From Deltaproteobacteria bacterium (GTDB lineage: Bacteria > Desulfobacterota > Desulfarculia > Adiutricales > Adiutricaceae): 17,582 bases of DNA. The DNA lies in NCBI GenBank assembly GCA_031279155.1, contig JAITJB010000044.1, positions 1 through 17,582 of the forward strand. Direction: 5' to 3'. Shown piece after piece: positions 7,670 to 14,811 of the stretch (positions within the stretch are counted from its first letter, which is position 1; each line of letters begins with the position of its first letter). Under the pieces are notes generated by a model. That model saw only the letters and a program-made list of their open reading frames with translations. It did no database searches and was not told where the DNA came from. A program made the position numbers and the translations under genes.

Positions 7670-8320
7670 TCAGGCGTAGCTGAACAAAAGGCCTCGGCAA
7701 ATCTTAAGCCAACCCTCCAGGGTGACAAATAAGAGGAGCTTGAAGGGTAGCGATATGGTCATAGGGGAGACCATCATCATACCCATGGCTAGTAATATGT
7801 TGGAGACGATTAAATCAATGGCGATAAAGGGCAAATACAAGATAAAACCGACCTTGAAGGCTTCGGTTAATTCCGTTACCACAAACGACGGGATGGCAAT
7901 CAAAGGACCGTGTACGTCTAGATGGGCGCTCATCTCCGGCGGCCAGATGCGGTTAGCCACATCATAAAAGGTCTCGGAAACGTGGGGATCGGTATTGCGC
8001 TTTAAAAAGTCCATTAAAGGCGGCGAAGCCGTCTCAAGGGCCGCAACCATATCGGCTACCTCAGGATTGGGGCCCAGATTTATATCTTTAATTGAATTCC
8101 AGGTCTCGTAGCCAACAGGAGCCATGATAAAAAGGCTCAAGATGATGGCCAGGCCGTTCATGACCATGCCTGGCGGAACTTGTTGGACGCCTAAGGCGTT
8201 TCTCACCAAGGTGGTCACTACGACAATTTTGACGTAAGAAGTGACCATCATGAGGAAAAAAGGCAGAAGGCCTAGGGCCACCATGAGCCCAAAAAAATAA
8301 ATTGGGTTTAAGTCAGGCAA
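7670..8320 (-). CDS. sctR: SctR, T3SS export apparatus inner-membrane protein
   Basis: SctR (YscR/SpaP/FliP family) builds, with SctS and SctT, the core of the export gate in the inner membrane. Membrane segments lie at about 7-27, 53-71, 156-178 and 185-205 (numbering from TTG 8320). Diagnostic sequences are RNALGVQQVPP (40-50), PSFVVTELTEAFKVGF (~144-159) and MMMVSPMTISLPFKLLLF (~181-198). The periplasmic loop between the second and third segments is of normal length. A TTG start at 8320 gives 216 residues, the usual family length, with an 8-base overlap with sctQ. An ATG at 8413 would add 31 non-conserved residues, overlap sctQ by 101 bases and has no ribosome site, so I prefer TTG. sctS, sctT and sctU do not follow, which is unusual. 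Confidence 0.95.
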   Translation of the reverse strand: MPDLNPIYFFGLMVALGLLPFFLMMVTSYVKIVVVTTLVRNALGVQQVPPGMVMNGLAIILSLFIMAPVGYETWNSIKDINLGPNPEVADMVAALETASPPLMDFLKRNTDPHVSETFYDVANRIWPPEMSAHLDVHGPLIAIPSFVVTELTEAFKVGFILYLPFIAIDLIVSNILLAMGMMMVSPMTISLPFKLLLFVTLEGWLKICRGLLFSYA

Positions 8321-9506
8321 AATTAGGGGCTCTATTAATGGCTTTGGGCTTATCGCCAGCGCTTGAGGTCGCGCCTTTAGAAGCATCTTGGGAAGCTTCT
8401 TTATAATCGTCATCTTGGGGGATTGGAAGGCTTAAGCCGACCTCAGTTAGTTGGACGCCTAACCGGCCATCACCCAAATCGACCAAGGCCCCGCGAGCTA
8501 GCTCGCTGCCGTGGCAGGTGACGGTTACCGAATCAACGGGGTTATTTTGGGTATCTAACACCGTTCCAGGGACTAGAGACTCAAGATCCCTAAGCGTCAT
8601 CATTTTGCGGCCAATCTCAAAGCGCAATGGCAGCTCAAGATCTTCGGTTAGCCTTGCTCCGGCCTGGTTAGGTGGGGTCGATTTTTTGTTGGGGGCGTTG
8701 GGCGAACGGTCATCCACAGGCGTCTCCTTTATATTAAGTGCGGAAGTCGCAACAGCCATGCCTGGCGAGAGATCTAAGGTCGCTGAAGGAAATCCCGGGT
8801 ATTCCAAGAAGGCTTTTGAGGTTTGGGCCGTTGGATTATCGGGGATTATGAGATCGCCAATATCTAAATTGGCTATCTCACGGAAGGCTAGGCGGACCCC
8901 GCCAACGACGATTCTTACCGGTATAGGTAGAGAACCAAAATTGACGGTCTTAGGCCTCTGTATTTCCGAAAGCCGAACCATGAGCCAGCGAAGGTCGGCT
9001 AGAGAAGATAAGGCTAGGGTTATAGTAACAGATGTCTTAAGCTGGTCCCCATTAAAATCTAGCTCAAAGCGCATAAGCCGGCCAGATGAAGGCCAGTTGG
9101 CGGTAAGGGCTTCTTTGATATGGACCTCGGAACCCAAAACGCCCTTTAGAGAATCCAAGATAGGCCTTAGCATTGAGTCTAGTAAGGCCAGCCTTAATTC
9201 CATGGGCAGGCGCTCGGGGTCTAGTCCCGTAGCCGCCGGATGGAGGGCAATCAAAGACCAGTCTGGTAAGCCTAAAGCCGCCGATTTATTGCCAAAGGCT
9301 AGAGAGGCCAGAGGGGCTATTGAAGTTATGGGCTCAGAATCGAAGGGTAGAAAATTTAAAGTAATCTGACCTAATTGGCCATTAAAAGTTCTGTGGGTAG
9401 CTAGGGAACTTAAAGTGCTAAATAGGTCGATATCTAGTTGCGACCAAGGTTTACCGCTCCACTTTAGGGGAGATGCTGGAGGGTTTTTTTGGGGCTCTTT
9501 AGTCAT
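8313..9506 (-). CDS. sctQ: SctQ, T3SS cytoplasmic sorting-platform (C-ring) protein
   Basis: SctQ (YscQ/SpaO) forms the cytoplasmic pods that bind the export ATPase complex and queue chaperone-substrate pairs. The 397-residue protein has a poorly conserved N-terminal region, a first SPOA domain from ~193 (PIPVRIVVGGVRLAFREI, then LDIGDLIIP), a low-complexity linker at ~258-285 and a second SPOA domain at ~289-357 (LELPLRFEIGRKMMTLRDLESLVPGTVL, ending GDGRLGVQLTEVG). A ~36-residue polar tail follows. A GGGAAG stretch precedes the ATG. The gene sits between sctP and sctR as in most T3SS loci. An internal ribosome site in the linker (listed separately) should also yield the SPOA2-only isoform. 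Confidence 0.93.
   Translation of the reverse strand: MTKEPQKNPPASPLKWSGKPWSQLDIDLFSTLSSLATHRTFNGQLGQITLNFLPFDSEPITSIAPLASLAFGNKSAALGLPDWSLIALHPAATGLDPERLPMELRLALLDSMLRPILDSLKGVLGSEVHIKEALTANWPSSGRLMRFELDFNGDQLKTSVTITLALSSLADLRWLMVRLSEIQRPKTVNFGSLPIPVRIVVGGVRLAFREIANLDIGDLIIPDNPTAQTSKAFLEYPGFPSATLDLSPGMAVATSALNIKETPVDDRSPNAPNKKSTPPNQAGARLTEDLELPLRFEIGRKMMTLRDLESLVPGTVLDTQNNPVDSVTVTCHGSELARGALVDLGDGRLGVQLTEVGLSLPIPQDDDYKEASQDASKGATSSAGDKPKAINRAPNFA
8715..8729 (-). promoter_or_regulatory. Internal ribosome site and GTG start for SctQ-C inside sctQ
   Basis: AAGGAG (8729-8724) is followed after six bases by an in-frame GTG at 8717 (codon V264). Initiation here gives a 134-residue product made of the linker end and the second SPOA domain, ending at the sctQ stop (8313). 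Salmonella spaO makes its short isoform from an internal GTG and Yersinia yscQ from an internal ATG in the equivalent place, and both products are part of the sorting platform. The SD is stronger than that of full-length sctQ. Confidence 0.65.
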
Positions 9507-9559
9507 AGCCAGCTTCCCAGGGTCATGGTCTAGAAGATCCTTTTCTATAGCTTAATCCC

Positions 9560-9579
9560 AAAAAGGCCCGCTAAAGCGG
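9560..9579 (-). terminator. Short terminator-like stem-loop between sctP and sctQ
   Basis: Directly after the sctP stop the minus strand reads CCGC-TTTA-GCGG, then GCC and TTTTT with GGG after it. The stem is only 4-5 pairs, so termination would be partial at most. In an otherwise continuous operon it could act as an attenuator between sctP and the sctQ-sctR block, or simply shape the transcript. Confidence 0.3.
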
Positions 9580-10896
9580 TCACTCTATTGGGTCCTGAAA
9601 ATCTAAGCCGCGAGATCTTTTGTTGGGGTCATCACTATCCTGACCATCGAGGGAGTCCTCGACCGATAGCTTAAATGATGTTCCTTCGGTGCGCGACAAG
9701 GCTTGTTCGAGAGAGTCTCTAGCTTGGACCAGGGTTTGGAGGGAGTTGGGATCGCTAGTAATTAAAGTCACGTTTAAAAAGCCGTCAGAGCCCCGGTTCA
9801 GCTGGATTTCAGTACCTTTAAGGACAGAGGAATCGACTATCAGACGTACCTCTTGGTTAGCCGCCCCCGACTCAGAAACGAGAATTTGGGAGACCAGTTT
9901 TTCGGCTAACTCAATTGTACTTTGTGTACCGGGTGAGGCGATCGGCTCTAAGGTAGTTTGGATTTTGGACTCAAGAATTGGATCTTTATAGCCGCCCATG
10001 GCCGCGCTTATGAGCGAGGAAAGAGAGTCTGGAGGGTTATCATCTTGGGGACGTTTCTCCACTCCCTCGGGCACTTTTAAGTTAGGCGCCTTATTAACAT
10101 TAGTATCAGGGGATTTGGAATCCAAGGGTGGGGGAGAACCAATTTCCCCGGGCTTAGCTATGGTATTTTCGAGGCTAGACCCAACTCTATCTTGAGGCAG
10201 AGGCGGGCCAGGAGTTCCTAAGGTTTTATCAATTGGACCAGTAAAAATACCCACGTTACCCCCCGGGATATCGCGATCAATGGACCCAGGAAAAATAACT
10301 GCGTTACCACCAGGGATATCGCGGTTAATAGGCCCAGCAAAATTACCACCGCCTCCACCCGGGATATCGCGATCAATGGACCCAGGAAAATTAACTGCGT
10401 TACCACCAGGGATATCGCGATTAATGGGCCCAGCAAAATTGCCACCGCCCCCGCCTTCGTTTACGGCCCCAAAGGTCTGGGCCTTGGGTATGGAGGAGTC
10501 AACCCCTCCGCCGTAATCGGCTTTTGGCCCAGTATTAGCTTCTAGGGTAGGGCTACCTAATTGATCGGGGTAATTAATTTTTGGGGCGGAGGATGCTACA
10601 GTATTAGCTGCAGTGGTAGATGCAGCCAATGCTCCAGTATTCACCTCTATGGTAGAGGCGCCAAAAAAATCACGTTTGGGCTCATTTGGGGTAGCTAGGG
10701 GCTTAGGACCTTGAGGTTTAGGATCTTGAAGTTTAGGATCTTGAAGTTTGGGATCTTGGGTTAACTGCCTAAAGAGATCCTGACTCTCTTGGTCTGGCGG
10801 AGCCAGAGTACTCAGAGTGCTAGGGGTGGATTCTGAGGATTGGGAGGGGAGGGTCAGCGGTGAATCGACCCCAGCTTTATTTGATATTTCACTCAT
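9580..10896 (-). CDS. sctP: SctP, needle-length control and substrate-specificity switch protein
   Basis: The 438-residue protein has a long Pro/Gly/Asn-rich N-terminal part with no predicted fold, then a compact C-terminal domain at ~325-412. The latter has the FliK/YscP-type pattern: a helix (STIELAEKLVSQILVSE), strands (ANQEVRLIVDS, GTEIQLNRG, FLNVTLITSD) and a helix with RDSLEQAL. SctP proteins are secreted, measure or time needle growth through the extended N-terminal part, and switch the export gate from early to later substrates through the C-terminal domain. Being just before sctQ-sctR fits exactly. The N-terminal part contains a QDPKL repeat (47-66) and five 16-residue repeats (148-227). 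The ATG at 10896 has only a weak purine stretch upstream. The low sequence conservation typical of SctP is why confidence is not higher. Confidence 0.8.
   Translation of the reverse strand: MSEISNKAGVDSPLTLPSQSSESTPSTLSTLAPPDQESQDLFRQLTQDPKLQDPKLQDPKPQGPKPLATPNEPKRDFFGASTIEVNTGALAASTTAANTVASSAPKINYPDQLGSPTLEANTGPKADYGGGVDSSIPKAQTFGAVNEGGGGGNFAGPINRDIPGGNAVNFPGSIDRDIPGGGGGNFAGPINRDIPGGNAVIFPGSIDRDIPGGNVGIFTGPIDKTLGTPGPPLPQDRVGSSLENTIAKPGEIGSPPPLDSKSPDTNVNKAPNLKVPEGVEKRPQDDNPPDSLSSLISAAMGGYKDPILESKIQTTLEPIASPGTQSTIELAEKLVSQILVSESGAANQEVRLIVDSSVLKGTEIQLNRGSDGFLNVTLITSDPNSLQTLVQARDSLEQALSRTEGTSFKLSVEDSLDGQDSDDPNKRSRGLDFQDPIE
10216..10455 (-). repeat. Five 48-bp (16-residue) tandem repeats inside sctP
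   Basis: Residues 148-227 of SctP consist of five 16-residue units. Two types alternate: GGGGGNFAGPINRDIP (units 1 and 3) and GGNAV-FPGSIDRDIP (units 2 and 4), with a diverged fifth unit ending in DKTLG. Units 1 and 3 are identical in protein sequence, and 2 and 4 differ by one residue, so a 96-bp block was probably duplicated recently. The repeats are in frame and lie in the region that acts as the ruler in SctP proteins. Confidence 0.95.
10699..10758 (-). repeat. Four 15-bp (QDPKL) tandem repeats inside sctP
   Basis: Residues 47-66 of SctP read QDPKL, QDPKL, QDPKP, QGPKP: four five-residue units coded by 15-base repeats. They add extended, proline-containing sequence to the same disordered N-terminal part as the larger 48-bp repeats. 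Confidence 0.9.
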
Positions 10897-10937
10897 AATG
10901 CGTCTCGCTCTTAGGCTATTATCTTAAGCTTTCCGCG

Positions 10938-12173
10938 TTACTCTAAGCTAGAGCCCTTAGATGAATTGACGGCCATGGTGGTATAGAGCTCATCTACGGC
11001 AGCTAAAACCTTTAAAGGCGGATTCCAACCAATAGCCATGGCCATTTTGATGTTTAAGGCCATGGTCAAGGGGGGGACGTAAATCTGGTTGATGTCGCCC
11101 GGCGAACGCCCGTTTAAGATTTCGTAGATAACTTCGGCCTCAAATTGCCCGGAACTCATAAAATTATTTTCAGCCAAGCTCATTAAGATCCCTAGCTTAG
11201 TTTCCACGGGGCCCCTTTGGGAAAAGGTTGGGAGGCCCCTAGCCACCATGGGAGCTAATATCTCGGGCATGCGGCGATCGATCATGCCGTTAGAGACCGT
11301 TAGATAGATGGCTTCGCTCTCAAGACTAAGGCGCTTTAAGCAGCCCACTAAATTAGCAAAAGCCTGCTCAGAATCGGAAATCTCAAGCTCAGTTTGGCAG
11401 GGAACTATCTTAAATCCCAACTCCTGGCTCATGCGCTCAATGGTTGAGACGCCCATGGTGGACATGCCGGCAGCCGTAGTATCGTAGGGCACGCCCAAGG
11501 TTTTAAAGCCAAAGACATTGTGGAAGATAGACAATTGTCTCTCAATTTGACCGATGGGGACTTGGACATGGACGTGGTCTAAGCCGGAACGTTCGGGAGT
11601 CTTAGAGATGCCGGCGGCCACGGGATCGGTTGCCGTAATGGATAAGACCGGGGTTTGGTGGTCACTAGTGGCCAAGAGTTTTCCGGCTGATGTCCCGAAG
11701 GCTAAAATGAGATTGATTTCGTTGGCCTCAGCCTTGGCGAGGATTTCTCGCTTGAGATCTATTAGTTTAGATTCATCCCATTGGGCGGAGTAAAAATTAT
11801 CGGCTCGAAAGATAAGGTTGTGGCCCCCGGCCTTTCGCGAAAGCCAATCCCAGATGCTCTTGGCCGTTTCAGAGTCAGAGTCTGGTGGGTGACCGTTTTC
11901 AATTAAGCCTAGCTTTTCTAAAGCCGAAGCTAAGCCTATTAAATTCATCTTATAGTCATGGTATGGCCCGGCTTCGACATAGGCGATTTTAAGAGGGGCC
12001 TTTATAAAGGTTTTGGTCTCCGGGAGACTATTGGGGGAGGTTACGGCTGGCTCGGCTGAGGCCAAAGAAATGGGAAAAATGGCAAAAATAAAGCTTACTA
12101 TAATAAGTCTAGCCATAGGCCAAAACATCAAAGCTTTTGGGCCAATAGGCTTATGGGCGAAACCTAAAATCAT
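10938..12173 (-). CDS. Exported substrate-binding protein, ABC_sub_bind family
   Basis: The 411-residue protein resembles the PF04392 (TrpX-like) periplasmic binding proteins: an opening strand (PLKIAYVEAGPYHDY), NLILAFGTSAGKLL, VLSITATDPVAAGI, a second-lobe GVPYDTTAAGMSTMG, and LPTFSQRG followed by VIYEILNGRSPGDI. These proteins capture small molecules, in some cases aromatic amino acids, for an ABC importer; the ligand here is unknown. A hydrophobic segment at ~22-37 ends in ASA, giving a likely signal peptidase cut after residue 40; there is no lipobox cysteine. The ATG at 12173 overlaps the racemase stop by four bases; internal ATGs at codons 17 and 20 would give a more normal signal peptide. 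No permease or ATPase gene is present. Its place between sctF and sctP is not part of the standard T3SS plan. Confidence 0.85.
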   Translation of the reverse strand: MILGFAHKPIGPKALMFWPMARLIIVSFIFAIFPISLASAEPAVTSPNSLPETKTFIKAPLKIAYVEAGPYHDYKMNLIGLASALEKLGLIENGHPPDSDSETAKSIWDWLSRKAGGHNLIFRADNFYSAQWDESKLIDLKREILAKAEANEINLILAFGTSAGKLLATSDHQTPVLSITATDPVAAGISKTPERSGLDHVHVQVPIGQIERQLSIFHNVFGFKTLGVPYDTTAAGMSTMGVSTIERMSQELGFKIVPCQTELEISDSEQAFANLVGCLKRLSLESEAIYLTVSNGMIDRRMPEILAPMVARGLPTFSQRGPVETKLGILMSLAENNFMSSGQFEAEVIYEILNGRSPGDINQIYVPPLTMALNIKMAMAIGWNPPLKVLAAVDELYTTMAVNSSKGSSLE

Positions 12174-13288
12174 GGTAACACAGGGCGAATTTCGTGAGAG
12201 GGTAAATCAGTTGAACTTATAAAATCGTTGGCCTCAAAATCTTTAGCCGTTGATACTCTCACCTCGATATCTGGGTGGCGGATGCTATGGGCGATAGCCC
12301 AATAACCAGGCCTTAGCGAGATCATATCCCCGATCTGAGGGGTCTTTAGGCAAGAAGTTAAATCCACAACCAGATAGCCGGCCGTAGCTCCAGCTATGAC
12401 GGCCCCCGGGAGTAGGCACTCAACCCCGTCTAGCGGGGGATAACCAGAGAAGTTTAAATGGACCGGACCTAAGTGGAAGCGGCCCACGTCCAGTAAGGCT
12501 CTGAGCTCCAAAGAGTTATTTAGAGGGTTTTTCCTTAGGGTTTTTTCAACTACCTCAGCTTCGATACGCAGAACGTCCTGTCGCCAAGGTCCATCGGGTA
12601 AAACCGCATGACGATAGACATCTACGCCTATTAGGAGGGGATCGCCTAGGCGCAGCTCGGTAATGGGTCCGCGTCCTTCTTTGGCTACAAAATCGCACAT
12701 GACGGTTCCGCCCAAACTTATGACTGGAGAACTAAGTCCCCTGGAAGCCGCCAGATCGATTAATTGCCTTAGATCTTCAAATAAACTCTTATCCGGGAGG
12801 TTATCGCTTAAGCAGGTTAAGATGGCCCCAAAGCCGCTAAAACTAAGATGAGTGAGTTTTTTTATATAATCGAGAATTTCCGGGGCGTCTCTGAGCTCAA
12901 TGCCCTCGCGGCTATCGCCTAAATTGACCATTAAAATGATTTCGTGGGGTAACTTTGAGGCCAAAGCCAGCTGATTGAGGGCGTCTAAGACCTCGGGCGA
13001 AGATTGAAAGCTCCGACCAAAGTTAGAGATAGTTTCCCTTGCTTTAGAAATCGGGGTCAGTTGGATAAGGGTCTTAGATTCGCGGGCAATTAGGCCAGCG
13101 GGATCTTCCGAAGGCCTAGCTAAGCCAAATCTAGTAAAACCCTGATCGGCGAGGGCTTCCACGGCTGGCCGAAAGCCTGAAATGACCTTTAAGACAGGCA
13201 GGACCTCTAGACCAATGGCCTTGGCCCATTTTTGGAGATGGCCTCCATTCTGGGCCAGGGCCTTGGTATCTATGATTAATCTAGGCAT
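12170..13288 (-). CDS. PLP-dependent amino-acid racemase (ornithine/alanine racemase family)
   Basis: The protein has the N-terminal alanine-racemase barrel pattern of fold-type III PLP enzymes. From the ATG at 13288 (372 aa), Lys34 in VLPVLKVISG is the expected Schiff-base lysine. Further marks are IILMVNLGDSREGIEL (~115-130), VISLGGTVMCDF in place of the usual phosphate-binding GGNSSS-like motif, and ITELRLGDPLLIG. It looks closer to ornithine racemase (Orr) and YhfX-like proteins than to cell-wall Alr, so the product could be a D-amino acid other than D-alanine. A TTG two codons upstream (13294) is another possible start; neither has a clear ribosome site, so translation may follow termination of sctF 12 bases before. 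It overlaps the binding-protein gene by four bases, suggesting a shared role. Confidence 0.87.
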   Translation of the reverse strand: MPRLIIDTKALAQNGGHLQKWAKAIGLEVLPVLKVISGFRPAVEALADQGFTRFGLARPSEDPAGLIARESKTLIQLTPISKARETISNFGRSFQSSPEVLDALNQLALASKLPHEIILMVNLGDSREGIELRDAPEILDYIKKLTHLSFSGFGAILTCLSDNLPDKSLFEDLRQLIDLAASRGLSSPVISLGGTVMCDFVAKEGRGPITELRLGDPLLIGVDVYRHAVLPDGPWRQDVLRIEAEVVEKTLRKNPLNNSLELRALLDVGRFHLGPVHLNFSGYPPLDGVECLLPGAVIAGATAGYLVVDLTSCLKTPQIGDMISLRPGYWAIAHSIRHPDIEVRVSTAKDFEANDFISSTDLPSHEIRPVLP

Positions 13289-13300
13289 AGTCAAAAGAGG

Positions 13301-13549
13301 TCAGGACGTCTTCTGAGCCAAGGACTTGAGCGTGTCAGTAAGGCTCTTAGTGATGTTGGACATACTCTCAACCAGGGCGTTGTACTGGCCCATCTCGAAT
13401 TGGAGCTGGATCATATCCTCTTGAGTTATGCCGCCTTTCTGTGAGGTCATATCGGAGACCCTTTTTTGGAAAGTATCGTTTCTTTCGGTTATCTGAGAAA
13501 CAGCACCTTCTAGAAAGCTGCCAATATTACCAAAATTAGTTGTAGACAT
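13301..13549 (-). CDS. sctF: SctF, T3SS needle subunit
   Basis: The 82-residue protein has the size and helix-turn-helix layout of needle subunits (YscF, PrgI, MxiH, EscF). The C-terminal half, from ITQEDMIQLQFEMGQYNAL to the end (LTDTLKSLAQKTS), follows the family pattern in which the C-terminal helix lines the needle lumen. Many copies polymerise to form the hollow needle after export through the base. I place the start at ATG 13549, which has AAGGAG a few bases upstream; a longer frame to 13588 adds only basic residues. It follows the small chaperone gene and is preceded by a stable hairpin. The C-terminal MGQYN motif is shared with the EspA-like proteins at the right end. Confidence 0.9.
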   Translation of the reverse strand: MSTTNFGNIGSFLEGAVSQITERNDTFQKRVSDMTSQKGGITQEDMIQLQFEMGQYNALVESMSNITKSLTDTLKSLAQKTS

Positions 13550-13569
13550 GGTTATTCTCCTTTTATAGT

Positions 13570-13591
13570 CCCTTGGTGTTCTGACCAAAGG
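13570..13591 (-). other. Intercistronic hairpin just upstream of the sctF ribosome site
   Basis: On the minus strand CCTTTGGT pairs with ACCAAGGG (8 pairs, one G-U) around the loop CAGAAC. No T run follows, and the sctF ribosome site starts a few bases later. Such a hairpin could mark an mRNA processing site or protect the sctF message, which must be translated in large amounts. Confidence 0.5.
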
Positions 13592-13600
13592 CCTGTTAAT

Positions 13601-14002
13601 TTAAGCGGTGAGTTTGATGGAGGCGTTAGTGCGCCACCAATCAAGATCGTTTAAAAACATTGTACAGAGCTCGGGGACCTCGATTAAGTCGACTTTAACC
13701 GGGTCAAAAGCCAAATGGAGACCGTATCGCCCGTAAGCGATGGAAACGATAGACTTACGGTTGATGAAGGCCCCGGCGGCTAGAGTACCTAAACGCCTGG
13801 CCAGTTCGTCGGCACAATACTCGTCCTGAGGCCATATGCCGAGATCGGCGGTGAAAGCGGCCAAGTGCTCGCCCCGAAGGATGAGGTTGAAGGTTATTTC
13901 GCCATCCAACTCAAACGTAACCGAGCCGTTGTCTTCTTTGGGTTCACGCGACCAATGGGCCGCCTGGCTCACACTTTGGGCTATCTCAAGTAAGGTAGGC
14001 AA
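13601..14002 (-). CDS. Small CesT/SycE-like T3SS chaperone
   Basis: The 133-residue acidic protein follows the class I chaperone fold pattern: an N-terminal helix (LLEIAQSVSQAA), strands (GSVTFELDGEITFNLILRGEHLAAFTADLG), a central helix (ADELARRLGTLAAGAFINR), a second sheet (SIVSIAYGRYGLHLAFDPV) and a C-terminal helix (VPELCTMFLNDLDWWRT). Its place between sctB and sctF suggests a client among the exported structural proteins, such as the needle or translocon, or an effector coded elsewhere. It starts at TTG 14002, with AGAGAG upstream; an in-frame stop (TGA) lies only nine bases before it, so no longer form is possible. The ATG at 14013 is in another frame. The family call is from pattern and context. 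Confidence 0.62.
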   Translation of the reverse strand: MPTLLEIAQSVSQAAHWSREPKEDNGSVTFELDGEITFNLILRGEHLAAFTADLGIWPQDEYCADELARRLGTLAAGAFINRKSIVSIAYGRYGLHLAFDPVKVDLIEVPELCTMFLNDLDWWRTNASIKLTA

Positions 14003-14028
14003 GGTTCTCTCTCATAGTACTTAGGCTT

Positions 14029-14784
14029 TTAGGCCATTATCTTGGTTCGGGCCTGGTTGCTGCTTTCCTCAATGGACTGAGCTGCGGCCATGAGTTTACT
14101 AATGAGGTCGTTTAGAGCATCGTTAAAATCCTTGAGGTTCTCCACATTCTGTCTACCTCTTTCGATCTCAGCATCCATCTTCTTGACAGTGGCGTCTGAC
14201 ATCGTGCCAATGTTTTCAGAGACGGCGCCTAAAATGCCCGATACGCCACTAAAGGCCGTTTGTTGACCGCCAATTTTGGTGGTGGCCGCGCCTAAGGCTT
14301 CACCTTTGAGACCTGATTTAAGGGCGGAACCTACCCCTTTGACGGTGACCATTCCGCCAATTATCGATATAGCGCCGGAAACAATGGCCAGAGCTAACTG
14401 GACCGCAGCCTTGGTCTTCATTTCTTTGGCTTGCTTTTCAATCTCCTGGGCATTGGACTCAGCTTGGGTGAGCTTGGCTTCTTTGTTGACCTTACGCTGT
14501 TGTGAGGCGTGCTCAACTAAAATGGCCATAATGGCCGACCCTAGGGAGGCCGTTCCAGCAAACGATGTCACAAGTTGATTTAGGTTTTCTGAGAGGCTGC
14601 TAGCCTGGGCGTATATCGGGGGCCTGAGTACGGGTTTTTGTTCAGTATCGGTATCGTCCTGGGCCTTGGTTTTAACTTCAGGCACATTGCCGGCGGCGCC
14701 TGCCTTAGCTCCCTCGATTGGCGTATCTGCTGATTCTAGGGGAGGGGCCTGGCTTGGAGAGCCGGTGGGCATATTAATAGTCAT
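14029..14784 (-). CDS. sctB: SctB, minor translocon protein (YopD/EspB/SseD-like)
   Basis: The 251-residue protein has one strongly hydrophobic segment (~127-147, VQLALAIVSGAISIIGGMVTV) flanked by a charged, Lys/Gln/Glu-rich coiled coil (~93-125) and a C-terminal helical region (~195-245). This is the layout of minor translocators, which pair with SctE to form the pore in the host membrane. The first ~55 residues are Pro/Ala/Thr-rich and probably carry the secretion signal. It directly follows sctE, as sseD follows sseC in SPI-2. AAGG lies 8 bases before the ATG. Confidence 0.8.
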   Translation of the reverse strand: MTINMPTGSPSQAPPLESADTPIEGAKAGAAGNVPEVKTKAQDDTDTEQKPVLRPPIYAQASSLSENLNQLVTSFAGTASLGSAIMAILVEHASQQRKVNKEAKLTQAESNAQEIEKQAKEMKTKAAVQLALAIVSGAISIIGGMVTVKGVGSALKSGLKGEALGAATTKIGGQQTAFSGVSGILGAVSENIGTMSDATVKKMDAEIERGRQNVENLKDFNDALNDLISKLMAAAQSIEESSNQARTKIMA

Positions 14785-14811
14785 GGCAAAACCTTTCTAA
14801 AAACTGCTTTT

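Noticed and set aside
7670..8413. sctR starting at ATG 8413
   Set aside because: Adds 31 residues not seen in SctR proteins, overlaps sctQ by 101 bases and lacks a ribosome site. TTG 8320 gives the usual length, though this is not proven.
8518..9369. 283-residue open frame on the plus strand
   Set aside because: Lies wholly antisense to sctQ, whose SPOA domains are clear; the frame has no recognisable domain.
10216..10455. CRISPR array or non-coding repeat
   Set aside because: The 48-bp units are contiguous and in frame within sctP, and encode regular 16-residue repeats.
12170..13288. Cell-wall alanine racemase (Alr) call
   Set aside because: The GDSREGI and LRLGDPLLIG motifs look closer to ornithine-racemase/YhfX-type proteins, so I leave the substrate open.
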